Part shown: positions 23,069-29,992 of the stretch, in pieces
Position numbering within the stretch: position 1 is the first letter of the stretch
Layout: every line of letters starts with the position of its first letter
Assembly (NCBI GenBank): GCA_050008715.1
Contig: JBEKMC010000039.1
Coordinates: forward strand, 1-47,653
Origin: JAKACA01 sp050008715
GTDB lineage: Bacteria > Actinomycetota > Acidimicrobiia > Acidimicrobiales > Bog-793
Direction of reading: 5' to 3'
Length of the DNA stretch: 47,653 nt
Notes under the pieces: model-generated
Database searches by the model: none
What the model saw: only the letters and a program-made list of their open reading frames with translations
What the model was told of the DNA's origin: nothing
Translations under genes and position numbers: made by a program

Positions 23069-24289
23069 ATGTCCTCCCCCATCCGGGTCCTTGTCGCCGA
23101 CGACGATCCCGAGATGCGAGCCGTGCTCGCCGACGTGGTCAACTCCGACCCGCGACTGAAGCTCATCGGCCTTGCCCAGGACGCCGTCGAGGCCATCAAC
23201 CTGGCCAGGCGCTACGAGCCCGACGTAGCGCTCCTCGACGTGAAGATGCCGGGCGGCGGAGGAGGCGTGGCGGCCAGGGAGATACATCTCGCGGCGCCGG
23301 CCACAGCCATCCTCGCGTTCACCGCCCATGAAGACGAGACGAGCGTGAGCGAGATGTTGACGGCCGGCGCCACCAGCTATCTCGTGAAGGGCACGTCGCC
23401 ACAAAGAATCCTCGATGCCATCCACGGCAGCATGGTCGGCCGGTCGACGCTGTCCGACTCCATCTCCCACCACGTCGTTACCGAGCTGTCGGCTCGGCTC
23501 AGTGCCGAGCAGGGCAACGAGCAACAGCGTCGCCAATGGCACGACAGGATCAAGGAAGTGGTCGACGGCGAAGGCGCCCTCACCATTGCCTACCAGCCCA
23601 TCGTGTGGCTCGATTCCGGAAAGGTGTTCGGCCTGGAGGCGCTCTCGAGGTTCCGGTCCGAGCCGTCCCACGGACCGGACGTGTGGTTCGCTCAGGCTGC
23701 TGCGCTCGGGCTCGGTGTCGAACTGGAGATCGCCGCCATCTCTGCTGCGGTGGCGCCGCTGTCGAGCCTTCCTCCTGCGTTGAAGATGGGCCTCAACGTC
23801 TCGCCCGAGACGATTCTGTCGTCCCAGCTCAGCCGTGCTCTGGAGCACGTGGCCGTCGACCGGCTCGTGCTCGAGATCACCGAGCATGCCCACATCTCCG
23901 ACTATCCGAGACTCAACACCGCTCTGGCTCCTTGGCGAAGCGCAGGAGTTCGGCTCGCAATTGACGACGCCGGGGCGGGATACGCGAGCTTCCGCCACAT
24001 CCTGGAGCTCGCTCCCGACTCCATCAAGATGGATATCTCCCTCACGCGCGACGTCAACTCGAAGGGATCCCAGCGTGCGTTGGCCGCCGCACTCGTGGCG
24101 TTTGCAGGCGAGACCGGTGCGCGCATCGTGGCCGAGGGCATCGAGACAGCCGAAGAGCTGGCAACGCTCCGGGACCTCGGTGTCGCGCTCGGGCAGGGCT
24201 ACTTCTTGCGACGGCCTGAGCCGCTCCCCGCCGACCTGGCCGAGCGTTCCTCTCCAGGCTGGATGTCGATCGAGCTGCCTCCGGCGTGA
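23069..24289 (+). CDS. response regulator with EAL (c-di-GMP phosphodiesterase) output
   Basis: Cytosolic protein of 406 residues. The receiver domain (about 4-125) has VADDDPEMR, the phospho-Asp at residue 57 in LLDVKMPGG, the switch Thr in AFTAHED and SYLVKGTS with the conserved Lys. The EAL domain (about 165-395) has EALSRF with Glu190, NVSPETIL, EITEHAHISDY, the DDAGAGYASF loop (family DDFGxGYSS), IKMDISLTRD and VAEGIETAEEL, ending in GQGYFLRRPEPL. Metal and catalytic residues look complete, so hydrolysis of c-di-GMP to pGpG is likely. No sensor kinase is adjacent; the nearest (29993-31696) is 6 kb away on the other strand. Confidence 0.93.
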   Translation: MSSPIRVLVADDDPEMRAVLADVVNSDPRLKLIGLAQDAVEAINLARRYEPDVALLDVKMPGGGGGVAAREIHLAAPATAILAFTAHEDETSVSEMLTAGATSYLVKGTSPQRILDAIHGSMVGRSTLSDSISHHVVTELSARLSAEQGNEQQRRQWHDRIKEVVDGEGALTIAYQPIVWLDSGKVFGLEALSRFRSEPSHGPDVWFAQAAALGLGVELEIAAISAAVAPLSSLPPALKMGLNVSPETILSSQLSRALEHVAVDRLVLEITEHAHISDYPRLNTALAPWRSAGVRLAIDDAGAGYASFRHILELAPDSIKMDISLTRDVNSKGSQRALAAALVAFAGETGARIVAEGIETAEELATLRDLGVALGQGYFLRRPEPLPADLAERSSPGWMSIELPPA

Positions 24290-24311
24290 GGCGCCGGCAG
24301 CGCTCTCCGGG

Positions 24312-25166
24312 TCAGCCGTCCGTGTCCCACCACAGCGTGACAAGCTGGCGATTGCCGGCAGCGGCCGCCTCGCCTTCGAAATAAGCGGAGATCTCGGCAT
24401 CGTGCTCGGGCCCGACACACAACTGCCGGCGAGCGAAGGCCACACGTTCCTCGAGCGGCGCACCGTCCCGCAGCGACCGGTGCTCGAACGGCACGACGTG
24501 CACGTCGTAGCCGAGTGCCGCCGCAACCTCAGCCGCATCTGACGCCCTCGGCTGGCTCGGGCGTACCAGCCCATGGATCGCCAGCCACAACCCTGCCAAG
24601 CCGCTGAGCGGGTGAGCCGCCGTCAACTCGACGACGACGCGACGCCGGGCATGCCGGTCGAGGCCCCGGAGGAACGGGACAAGATCGGCCACGTTGTAGA
24701 GGACGTGGTGGCACACCACGAGGTCGGCCCTCGGTGTGGCGGCTTCGACGTCGGGCCAGGACCCGGTGATCTCGAGGTGGCGAACGCCACGACCTTCGGC
24801 CATCTCCGCGAACACGCCGAGCATGGCGCCACGCTCGTCTACGGCGATGAGCTCATCGGCCGGCGGAGCGAGCGGGAGGCTGCCTGCGCCGGCGCCGGCC
24901 CCGACGTCGAGAACCGAGCCCCCTACGGGGAGCGCATCGAGCGCCCGCAGGCGGGAGGGCGTCGGCTCGGGATCGTCAAGTGCGGCCACGGCCGCCCAAC
25001 GGAACAAGCGAGGGGGGAAGCTCCACGGCGACTGAGGAGCCGCTCGCAGGATGTCGTCCGGAATGGCCCAGGATTCGAGGTCCCGGCGCCAACGAGCGGC
25101 GACGTCGCCGAGCGTCGGTCCGTCGATCACGGACCCAGATTGCTCCAATCCCCCGTCCGTCGCCAT
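24312..25166 (-). CDS. SAM-dependent methyltransferase, class I
   Basis: Protein of 284 residues. The Rossmann core begins at about residue 83 with SVLDVGAGAGAGSLPLAPPA (motif I), an acidic residue in LIAVDERGAML, the partner segment VEAATPRADLVVCHHVLYNV and VPFLRGLDRHARRRVVVELT. An additional N-terminal part (about 1-75) has DGPTLGDVAARWRRDLESW, and the C-terminal part has EERVAFARRQLCVGPEHDAE. Small-molecule methylation is likely; the acceptor cannot be predicted. It is convergent with the REC-EAL gene, with 22 bases between stops, and divergent from the molbindin gene. Confidence 0.8.
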   Translation of the reverse strand: MATDGGLEQSGSVIDGPTLGDVAARWRRDLESWAIPDDILRAAPQSPWSFPPRLFRWAAVAALDDPEPTPSRLRALDALPVGGSVLDVGAGAGAGSLPLAPPADELIAVDERGAMLGVFAEMAEGRGVRHLEITGSWPDVEAATPRADLVVCHHVLYNVADLVPFLRGLDRHARRRVVVELTAAHPLSGLAGLWLAIHGLVRPSQPRASDAAEVAAALGYDVHVVPFEHRSLRDGAPLEERVAFARRQLCVGPEHDAEISAYFEGEAAAAGNRQLVTLWWDTDG

Positions 25167-25203
25167 TCATCGAGCGCCGGTGCGGGTCGCCGGTAAGCAC
25201 CCC

Positions 25204-25209
25204 TAGGCT
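25204..25209 (+). promoter_or_regulatory. -10 box of a probable leaderless molbindin transcript
   Basis: TAGGCT lies 8 bases before the molbindin ATG (25218), and there is no purine-rich ribosome site between them. In actinobacteria TAnnnT at this distance usually means that transcription starts at the start codon. The -35 region is not distinctive. Confidence 0.4.
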
Positions 25210-25217
25210 CTCCAGCC

Positions 25218-25427
25218 ATGAGACTGAGCGCAAGAAACCAGCTCGACGGCGTAGTAACCCGAGTCGACCACGGTGCTGTGATGTCCACCATTGTCATTCG
25301 GCTGGCGGGTGGTCAAGAGGTCGTGTCCGCCATCACGAAGGACTCGGCCGAGCACCTTGCCTTGGCCGAGGGTGACGCGGTGAAGGCGGTCGTCAAAGCC
25401 ACCGAGGTCATGATCGCCAAGGACTGA
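25218..25427 (+). CDS. molbindin (Mop/TOBE domain protein)
   Basis: Small protein of 69 residues made of one Mop/TOBE domain that binds molybdate or tungstate. The sequence follows the family closely: LSARNQLDGVVTRVDHGAVM, STIVIRLAGGQEVVSAITKD, and LALAEGDAVKAVVKATEVMI. Such proteins form hexamers that store oxyanions. It is probably translated leaderless. No molybdenum-cofactor or modABC gene is nearby; the MoaD-like gene at 40366 is 15 kb away and unlikely to be linked. Confidence 0.93.
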   Translation: MRLSARNQLDGVVTRVDHGAVMSTIVIRLAGGQEVVSAITKDSAEHLALAEGDAVKAVVKATEVMIAKD

Positions 25428-25446
25428 CGATGCCGCCGGCGGGTCC

Positions 25447-25488
25447 TGGCTGTGGTTTCGGGTCGGATCCGACCCGAAACCACAGCCA
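25447..25488. repeat. perfect 42-bp palindrome between molbindin and DedA genes
   Basis: Two 21-bp arms are exactly complementary with no spacer, centred between 25467 and 25468; the innermost sequence is GGTCGGATCCGACC. The site starts 19 bp after the molbindin stop and ends 50 bp before the dedA -10 box. As RNA it would form a long perfect hairpin, but no T-run follows. A terminator, a protein-binding palindrome and a cruciform are all possible. Confidence 0.9.
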
Positions 25489-25537
25489 CTACGTCGCCAC
25501 TCCCGTCCCTCGCCCCGAGTACCGGGGGAGGGCTCAC

Positions 25538-25543
25538 TAGTAT
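25538..25543 (+). promoter_or_regulatory. -10 box of a probable leaderless dedA transcript
   Basis: TAGTAT is followed by 7 bases and then the GTG at 25551. The geometry resembles that before the molbindin gene, and there is no ribosome site at working distance (GGGGAGGG lies about 20 bases upstream of the GTG). Confidence 0.4.
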
Positions 25544-25550
25544 CTCGGCC

Positions 25551-26201
25551 GTGCACCTGGCCCTTTTGAATCCCGAGACGTTCGTGACGTCGTCGGGCTA
25601 CGCGGCGATCTTCGTCCTCTGCCTGGCCCAGTCGTGCTGCGTGCCGACGTCGTCCGAGCTGACGATGGGTTTCGCCGGGGTGCTGGCCTCGCAGGGGAAG
25701 CTCAATCTCGCCGCCGTCATCGCCATCGGGGTCGCCGGCGAGGTGATCGGTGCTTATGTGGCCTGGGTGATCGGGCGAACGGCCGGTCGGGGTTTCGTCG
25801 ACCGGTTCGGCAAGTACCTGCTGCTGACGCACGCCGACCTCGATCGCGCCGAGGCGTGGTACGGCCGGCACGAGCGTTGGGGCGTCTTCGGAAGCCGCCT
25901 CATACCGTTCGTCCGCAACTTCGCGGCTCTGCCGGCGGGTGTGGCAGAGGTTCCCCTCGTGTCGTTCGGACTGCTCACCGCGGCGGGAAGCTTGATCTGG
26001 GATGGCGCCATGGCGGGTATCGGCTACGCCATCGGGTCACAGTGGCGCTCGATCATGCATGGCTTCAGTGACGCCGGCTACGTGCTCGGTGTGCTGGCCG
26101 TCCTCGGTATCGCCTTCGTCATCTTCCACCGGTACCGCTCGTACAAGGCTGCCACCGTCGCCGCAGGTGAGGCTCCCTCGCCGCCGCGGCCGGGCGACTA
26201 G
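25551..26201 (+). CDS. DedA-family membrane protein
   Basis: Polytopic protein of 216 residues of the DedA/VTT superfamily. It has FVLCLAQSCCVPTSSELTMG with the acidic residue in a re-entrant hairpin, GEVIGAYVAWVIGRTAGRGF, the GRxIPxxR-type motif as FGSRLIPFVRNFAALPAGVA and a final VLGVLAVLGIAFVIF helix. Members act as lipid-carrier flippases or in membrane homeostasis. The GTG at 25551 is supported by the TAGTAT box just upstream. A second DedA protein (36232-36849) keeps different motifs, so the two are not recent duplicates. Confidence 0.9.
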   Translation: MHLALLNPETFVTSSGYAAIFVLCLAQSCCVPTSSELTMGFAGVLASQGKLNLAAVIAIGVAGEVIGAYVAWVIGRTAGRGFVDRFGKYLLLTHADLDRAEAWYGRHERWGVFGSRLIPFVRNFAALPAGVAEVPLVSFGLLTAAGSLIWDGAMAGIGYAIGSQWRSIMHGFSDAGYVLGVLAVLGIAFVIFHRYRSYKAATVAAGEAPSPPRPGD

Positions 26202-26209
26202 CCGGAACG

Positions 26210-26860
26210 TCAGTCGCCGTCGGCGCGCTTCAGATACCCGCCCAGCTGCTCGTCAACGGTCCAGCGACTCTCGGCGAGATGATGCTCCCGGGCCCAGGCG
26301 ATCGTGAGCTCGTCGCTGCCGGCTCCAGCCAGCATCTCGGCCCCGATCCGGTCGTGCTGCAGATAGCTCGCCATTCGTGCCCGCTGACGAGCGAGACCGC
26401 TTCGGGTGCGGTAGTTCCCCTCGTCCGCCCCTCCACCGCCTGAATCACCGACGATTCGGGCCCGGCCGAACGCCAGCGCAGCGATCGTCGTCCAGACCCG
26501 GGCGAACGTGCCGAGCCGGGCGTCGTTCTTCCCGACGTCGTGAAGGAGCGCCGCCGTCACGAAGGAGGCAGGCAGTTCCGCAGGGTCGTGCCCGTCCTCG
26601 GCGGCGAGCCGGAGCGCCTCGCGCGCCACCCCGATCGCATGGCGGCGGTCCGGACCCGACATCGCCGCGAAGAGGGAACGCTCAGCCGGCAACAGGTGAC
26701 CGCCGGCCCAGTCCTCTGCAGCGCGGGAGGGACCCACCGGCAGCAGCGCTCCGAAGAAGCGCACCACGAGATGCCATCCCGATCCGAATCCGCCATGGCG
26801 AGCGATCGACACGCCGTAACGGTAGTGGTGGTGCATGCATGCAGGATCGATGGCCCGCAT
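26210..26860 (-). CDS. HD-domain protein
   Basis: Cytosolic protein of about 216 residues with an HD metal-dependent phosphohydrolase signature: the first His in RRHAIGVAREALRLA, the HD pair in VTAALLHDVGKNDARLG, and later histidines in YLQHDRIGAEML and IAWAREHHLAES. The family hydrolyses nucleotides or phosphate esters; the substrate is unknown. The ATG at 26860 has GAGGGA about 8 bases upstream; a later GTG (26812) would remove 16 unconserved residues. It is convergent with dedA (8 bases between the stops) and downstream of the ferredoxin gene. Confidence 0.82.
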   Translation of the reverse strand: MRAIDPACMHHHYRYGVSIARHGGFGSGWHLVVRFFGALLPVGPSRAAEDWAGGHLLPAERSLFAAMSGPDRRHAIGVAREALRLAAEDGHDPAELPASFVTAALLHDVGKNDARLGTFARVWTTIAALAFGRARIVGDSGGGGADEGNYRTRSGLARQRARMASYLQHDRIGAEMLAGAGSDELTIAWAREHHLAESRWTVDEQLGGYLKRADGD

Positions 26861-26908
26861 GGAGTTTCCCTCACCGGTGGAGTGGGCCTCTCTGAGCCGA
26901 GTGACGTT

Positions 26909-27145
26909 TCAGTCAGCGACGACGAAGATGCACTCTCCCGGGCACTCTTCGACCGCTTCGGCAACGTCGGCTTCCAACTCGGCGGCAACGGTGGCCATCT
27001 GGGACTGCCCACCGGGCGAGTTGAGCACCGTGCCGTCCTGCTTCACATACGACAGGCCATCGGATGCAAGAACGAAGACCTCGGAGCAGATCTCCTCGCA
27101 GAGACCGTCGCCCGTGCAGAGCTCTTGGTCGATCCACACCTTCAC
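26909..27145 (-). CDS. single-cluster ferredoxin with Asp in ligand position
   Basis: Ferredoxin of about 78 residues. The cluster motif is C-TG-D-GL-C followed by EEIC, with the last ligand in EECPGECIF. The second position is Asp, not Cys, as in the Pyrococcus furiosus ferredoxin (CIGDAIC), where Asp binds one iron of a [4Fe-4S] cluster that converts easily to [3Fe-4S]. Similar small actinobacterial ferredoxins feed electrons to cytochromes P450 or desaturases. The GTG at 27145 is preferred because GAGGAG sits 9 bases before it; that box touches the ATG at 27154, which would add only three residues. Confidence 0.88.
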   Translation of the reverse strand: MKVWIDQELCTGDGLCEEICSEVFVLASDGLSYVKQDGTVLNSPGGQSQMATVAAELEADVAEAVEECPGECIFVVAD

Positions 27146-27265
27146 AACGCTCATCTCCTCGGGGCTGGCGGCACGGCACTGGCACCGACCTCCGACATGG
27201 GCGAAAGGAACGGTCGACTTAGGCGGAGCGAGTCTCCAGATTGCCCACCCGCTCGACGATGTGCA

Positions 27266-27306
27266 CGCTGGCGTTCTATGGGCCAGCGCCGGGCCGGCGG
27301 TAACTT
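27266..27306 (+). promoter_or_regulatory. inverted repeat and -10 box before the DUF3817 gene
   Basis: CGCTGGC (27266-27272) and GCCAGCG (27282-27288) form a 7-bp inverted repeat over the expected -35 region. TAACTT (27301-27306) follows, and the GTG start comes 6 bases later, consistent with a leaderless transcript. The repeat could be a repressor site. Confidence 0.35.
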
Positions 27307-27312
27307 GGCCCC

Positions 27313-28434
27313 GTGAACGCGGCTGGCGGGGGCGAGATCCGGCCCGGGCTCCTCTTGCGGTACCGCGCGATGGCCTATACGACCGCAACGCTCCTGATCG
27401 TCCTCGTGTTCGTGGGCATACCGTTGCAGTTCGCAGCGGGGCACCCAGGGGTCGTGAATGTCGTCGGCACGATGCACGGTTTCTTGTACCTGGTGTACCT
27501 CTACACCGCATTCGAGCTGACTCGACGGCTCGGCATCCCGAAGTGGCAGATGGCTCTCGTGCTCCTCGCCGGGACCGTGCCCTTCTGTGCCTTCATCGCC
27601 GAGCGGAAGCTCACGAGGCGATACGAGTCGCTCACGCAGGCGCCGGCAGCGACGCAATCCCCGAGGCCAACCCGATCCCTGAAGCTCTACGCGGCCTCCC
27701 TGCGGGGCCGCTGGTTCTCGCGCAGGGCTGTGCTGCTGCACCTCGAGGTGCTCGTCGTCGCCCCCGCCTGCGTCGCAGCCGGCTGGTGGCAGGCCACGAG
27801 AGCACTGGCTGGGAACGACCTGAGCTGGGCATACTCGGTGGAATGGCCGGTGTTCGCCCTACTGGCCGTCGCTGGCTGGTGGCACCTGATCCACGAGGAT
27901 CCGGAGGCCCTCCGGGCGAGGCGAGCGCCGGCGACGCATTCTCCCGAGGCGTCACTCGGCGTCGGGGGCAGTGCGCACCCGGCTCTAGATCAAGCTCCCG
28001 CCGGCGAGGTCGCCGAGGAGTCCCCGAGGAGGCGACTCGCTGTGCTGTTCGCCATCCTCGTCGGGGTCGAGTCGGTGCTCGGCATCGTCGCATTGCTCGT
28101 ACTCCCCTTCGGCCGCCCGAGCGGGTGGCTCCCGGCCCGAGGCCAAGCCGTCTATCTCGTCCATGCTGTCGTCGGCCTCCTCCTCGGCCTCGCGGCAGCC
28201 GGCTTGCTCGCCGGCGCCCGTGGCTCGACACGTGCCGACCGCATCGCCGCCACGATGGGTGTCGTCGGCGTGGCGATCGGCGGGCTCGGCGGCCTCCTCA
28301 CCGTCGACGAGTCGCTCGCGAGATTCGTCGGTATCGCCCTCATGTTCGTTGGCCCGGTCATCGCCGGCCTCGGCTACCTCGTTCCCGCTCTCCTCAGGTC
28401 ATCGACCCGGACGTCCTCGGTCGTCGGTGGCTGA
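27313..28434 (+). CDS. three-part membrane protein with N-terminal DUF3817 domain
   Basis: Protein of 373 residues. Residues about 15-110 match DUF3817: YRAMAYTTATLLIVLVFVGI, GTMHGFLYLVYLYTAFELTRR and LAGTVPFCAFIAERKLTRR. A second part (about 130-200) has two helices in GRWFSRRAVLLHLEVLVVAP, WWQATRALAGNDLSWAYSVE and WPVFALLAVAGWWHLIHEDP, a segment also seen as separate small membrane proteins in actinobacteria. A third part (about 245-370) has four helices in Ala/Gly-rich sequence. I know of no function for any part. The GTG start is probably leaderless. It is convergent with the zinc-ribbon gene, with a GCGAGG/CCTCGC palindrome (28446-28457) between them. Confidence 0.75.
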   Translation: MNAAGGGEIRPGLLLRYRAMAYTTATLLIVLVFVGIPLQFAAGHPGVVNVVGTMHGFLYLVYLYTAFELTRRLGIPKWQMALVLLAGTVPFCAFIAERKLTRRYESLTQAPAATQSPRPTRSLKLYAASLRGRWFSRRAVLLHLEVLVVAPACVAAGWWQATRALAGNDLSWAYSVEWPVFALLAVAGWWHLIHEDPEALRARRAPATHSPEASLGVGGSAHPALDQAPAGEVAEESPRRRLAVLFAILVGVESVLGIVALLVLPFGRPSGWLPARGQAVYLVHAVVGLLLGLAAAGLLAGARGSTRADRIAATMGVVGVAIGGLGGLLTVDESLARFVGIALMFVGPVIAGLGYLVPALLRSSTRTSSVVGG

Positions 28435-28468
28435 GCTGCCGGGGCGCGAGGCCTCGCAGGCGCCTCGG

Positions 28469-29125
28469 TCAGCTCCGTGACATCGACCGGCCGAGCTGCG
28501 GACCGCCGGAGAACATCCGACCGAATGCGGCACCCACACCGACGACGGCTCCCACCAGGGCGACCCACGACCCCGGACCGACATTGACGGAGATGCCGAT
28601 GTTCGCCAGCAGATCGGGTGACAGGGGTGAGGAAGCCATGCAGCTGGCGACGAGAACGAGTTGGACGACACAGAGGAGCATGAGCACGCCGCGATGCGGT
28701 CGCCACTGCCGCCGGCTTTGCCGACACCAGACTCGGTTCGCCATCACCTCGCCGACCACGAGGACGGCACAGACGGGAACCAACCACCGCTGAATGCCGG
28801 CGTTGCCAGAGAGGAGATGCCGAGTGACGGTCTCCCGCGACCCGCGGACGAGCACCGTGGCCTCGTACCAGTTGAGGGCAAGCGACACGAGGACGGAGAT
28901 CGCTGCTGCGACGACTGCCCACTCCAGTCTCGACGGCTCAGGCCGTGCCTGCAGGCTGTCGCCATCGGCGAGCGCCGCCGGCGGCGAGGGGGCACCGTCG
29001 CGCGCACTGGGGGCGACGCCGTCGAGCAGGGCTGCAGTCGCCGCGCTACCTCGCAGGATGGCCCCGCATCCCCTGCAGTAGCCGGCTTCGGCGGGAAGGT
29101 CCGATCCGCATCGAGAGCATCTCAC
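28469..29125 (-). CDS. zinc-ribbon membrane protein
   Basis: Protein of 218 residues. The N-terminus is a zinc ribbon, MRCSRCGSDLPAEAGYCRGC (two CxxC pairs). A polar linker follows, then about four membrane helices (WAVVAAAISVLVSLALNWYE, WLVPVCAVLVVGEVMA, VLMLLCVVQLVLVASCM, WVALVGAVVGVGAAFG). Proteins of this plan are common in actinobacteria and mostly unassigned. GGAGG lies upstream of the ATG. It is probably in the same direction and unit as the secreted protein and kinase genes upstream (29178-31696). Confidence 0.75.
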   Translation of the reverse strand: MRCSRCGSDLPAEAGYCRGCGAILRGSAATAALLDGVAPSARDGAPSPPAALADGDSLQARPEPSRLEWAVVAAAISVLVSLALNWYEATVLVRGSRETVTRHLLSGNAGIQRWLVPVCAVLVVGEVMANRVWCRQSRRQWRPHRGVLMLLCVVQLVLVASCMASSPLSPDLLANIGISVNVGPGSWVALVGAVVGVGAAFGRMFSGGPQLGRSMSRS

Positions 29126-29177
29126 GGTGTCTCACCTCCGCCGGATCCTTCCGGGCGGCGAGGGACCCCCCGCCCCG

Positions 29178-29984
29178 TCAGGAAATGTGCAGGAGCGACT
29201 TGGCTCTTGCCCAGCTCAACACGACGTCGGTCGGTGTCGCTCCGCACACGCCGACGAACAGCTCGGCTTCGCTGTCGCCGTAGGCGTTGCCCTTCGTCAC
29301 GTGGCCGGCGCCCATGGCGAGCTCGTTCTGGCCGCCGCACTCGCTGCTGGAGTTGAAGGTTCCGAGGATGAGGTCCCGGTGACCCCAGCAGCCCCCCGGA
29401 TTCGACTTCGTGCAGTCCTCGTTGCTGCTGCCGAGGCCGTCGTCGTACATCCATGCGTAGTCCGAACCAAGGGCGTTGTACCAACCGCCTGCCCAGTTGC
29501 CGCCCATACCCCACGGAAGTCCGCCACCCGGCAGCGTCTTGGGCACGGATCCGAGGGGTGGGTCGGTGTCGCCGTTCGCACCCGCCTGGGCCACCTTGTC
29601 GAGCGATTTTGTCAGCACGACCGCAGGTGGTAGTCCACGGTTGATGCGCTCGAGGTTCACGGTCACGAACAACTGCTCGTCCGGCGTGAGCTTCTCGTAG
29701 GCGGCGAGGGAGAACGACATACCGCCCATCACTTCCAGCACCTTGCGAGCGTGCGCGATCGCCTTCAGCACGGTGGTATTGCACTTCGATCCGTCGTTCC
29801 CCCCGGCGCACAAGCTGAAGAAGCTCGGGGACGGTGACAGGCTCTTGGCAGGGTTCTTCGGAGGAAGGATTCCTTTGTGCGCCGGGACCGTGGACCCCAC
29901 TGCTGCGTCAGCGACTACCGGCCGCAACGTGAAAGCCCCCATCAGGACCGCCGCGCCGAGCATCACGACTCGCGCTCCTCGCAT
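29178..29984 (-). CDS. secreted CAP-like protein (tentative)
   Basis: Protein of 268 residues with a signal peptide (VVMLGAAVLMGAFTLRPVVA, probable cleavage near ADAAVGS). The mature part has TPDEQLFVTVNLERINRGLP and GLPWGMGGNWAGGWYNALGS, then YAWMYDDGLGSSNEDC and GCWGHRDLILGTFN, a layout like actinobacterial CAP/SCP-fold exoproteins with a late MGAGHV strand. Cysteines at four to five sites suggest disulfides. The ATG at 29984 is preferred because earlier starts would overlap the kinase gene; its ribosome site is poor, so translation may depend on coupling to that gene. Confidence 0.65.
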   Translation of the reverse strand: MRGARVVMLGAAVLMGAFTLRPVVADAAVGSTVPAHKGILPPKNPAKSLSPSPSFFSLCAGGNDGSKCNTTVLKAIAHARKVLEVMGGMSFSLAAYEKLTPDEQLFVTVNLERINRGLPPAVVLTKSLDKVAQAGANGDTDPPLGSVPKTLPGGGLPWGMGGNWAGGWYNALGSDYAWMYDDGLGSSNEDCTKSNPGGCWGHRDLILGTFNSSSECGGQNELAMGAGHVTKGNAYGDSEAELFVGVCGATPTDVVLSWARAKSLLHIS

Positions 29985-29992
29985 GCCGCAGT

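Noticed and set aside
25447..25488. Phage or integrative-element attachment site
   Set aside because: No integrase, tRNA or second copy of the sequence was seen in the window.
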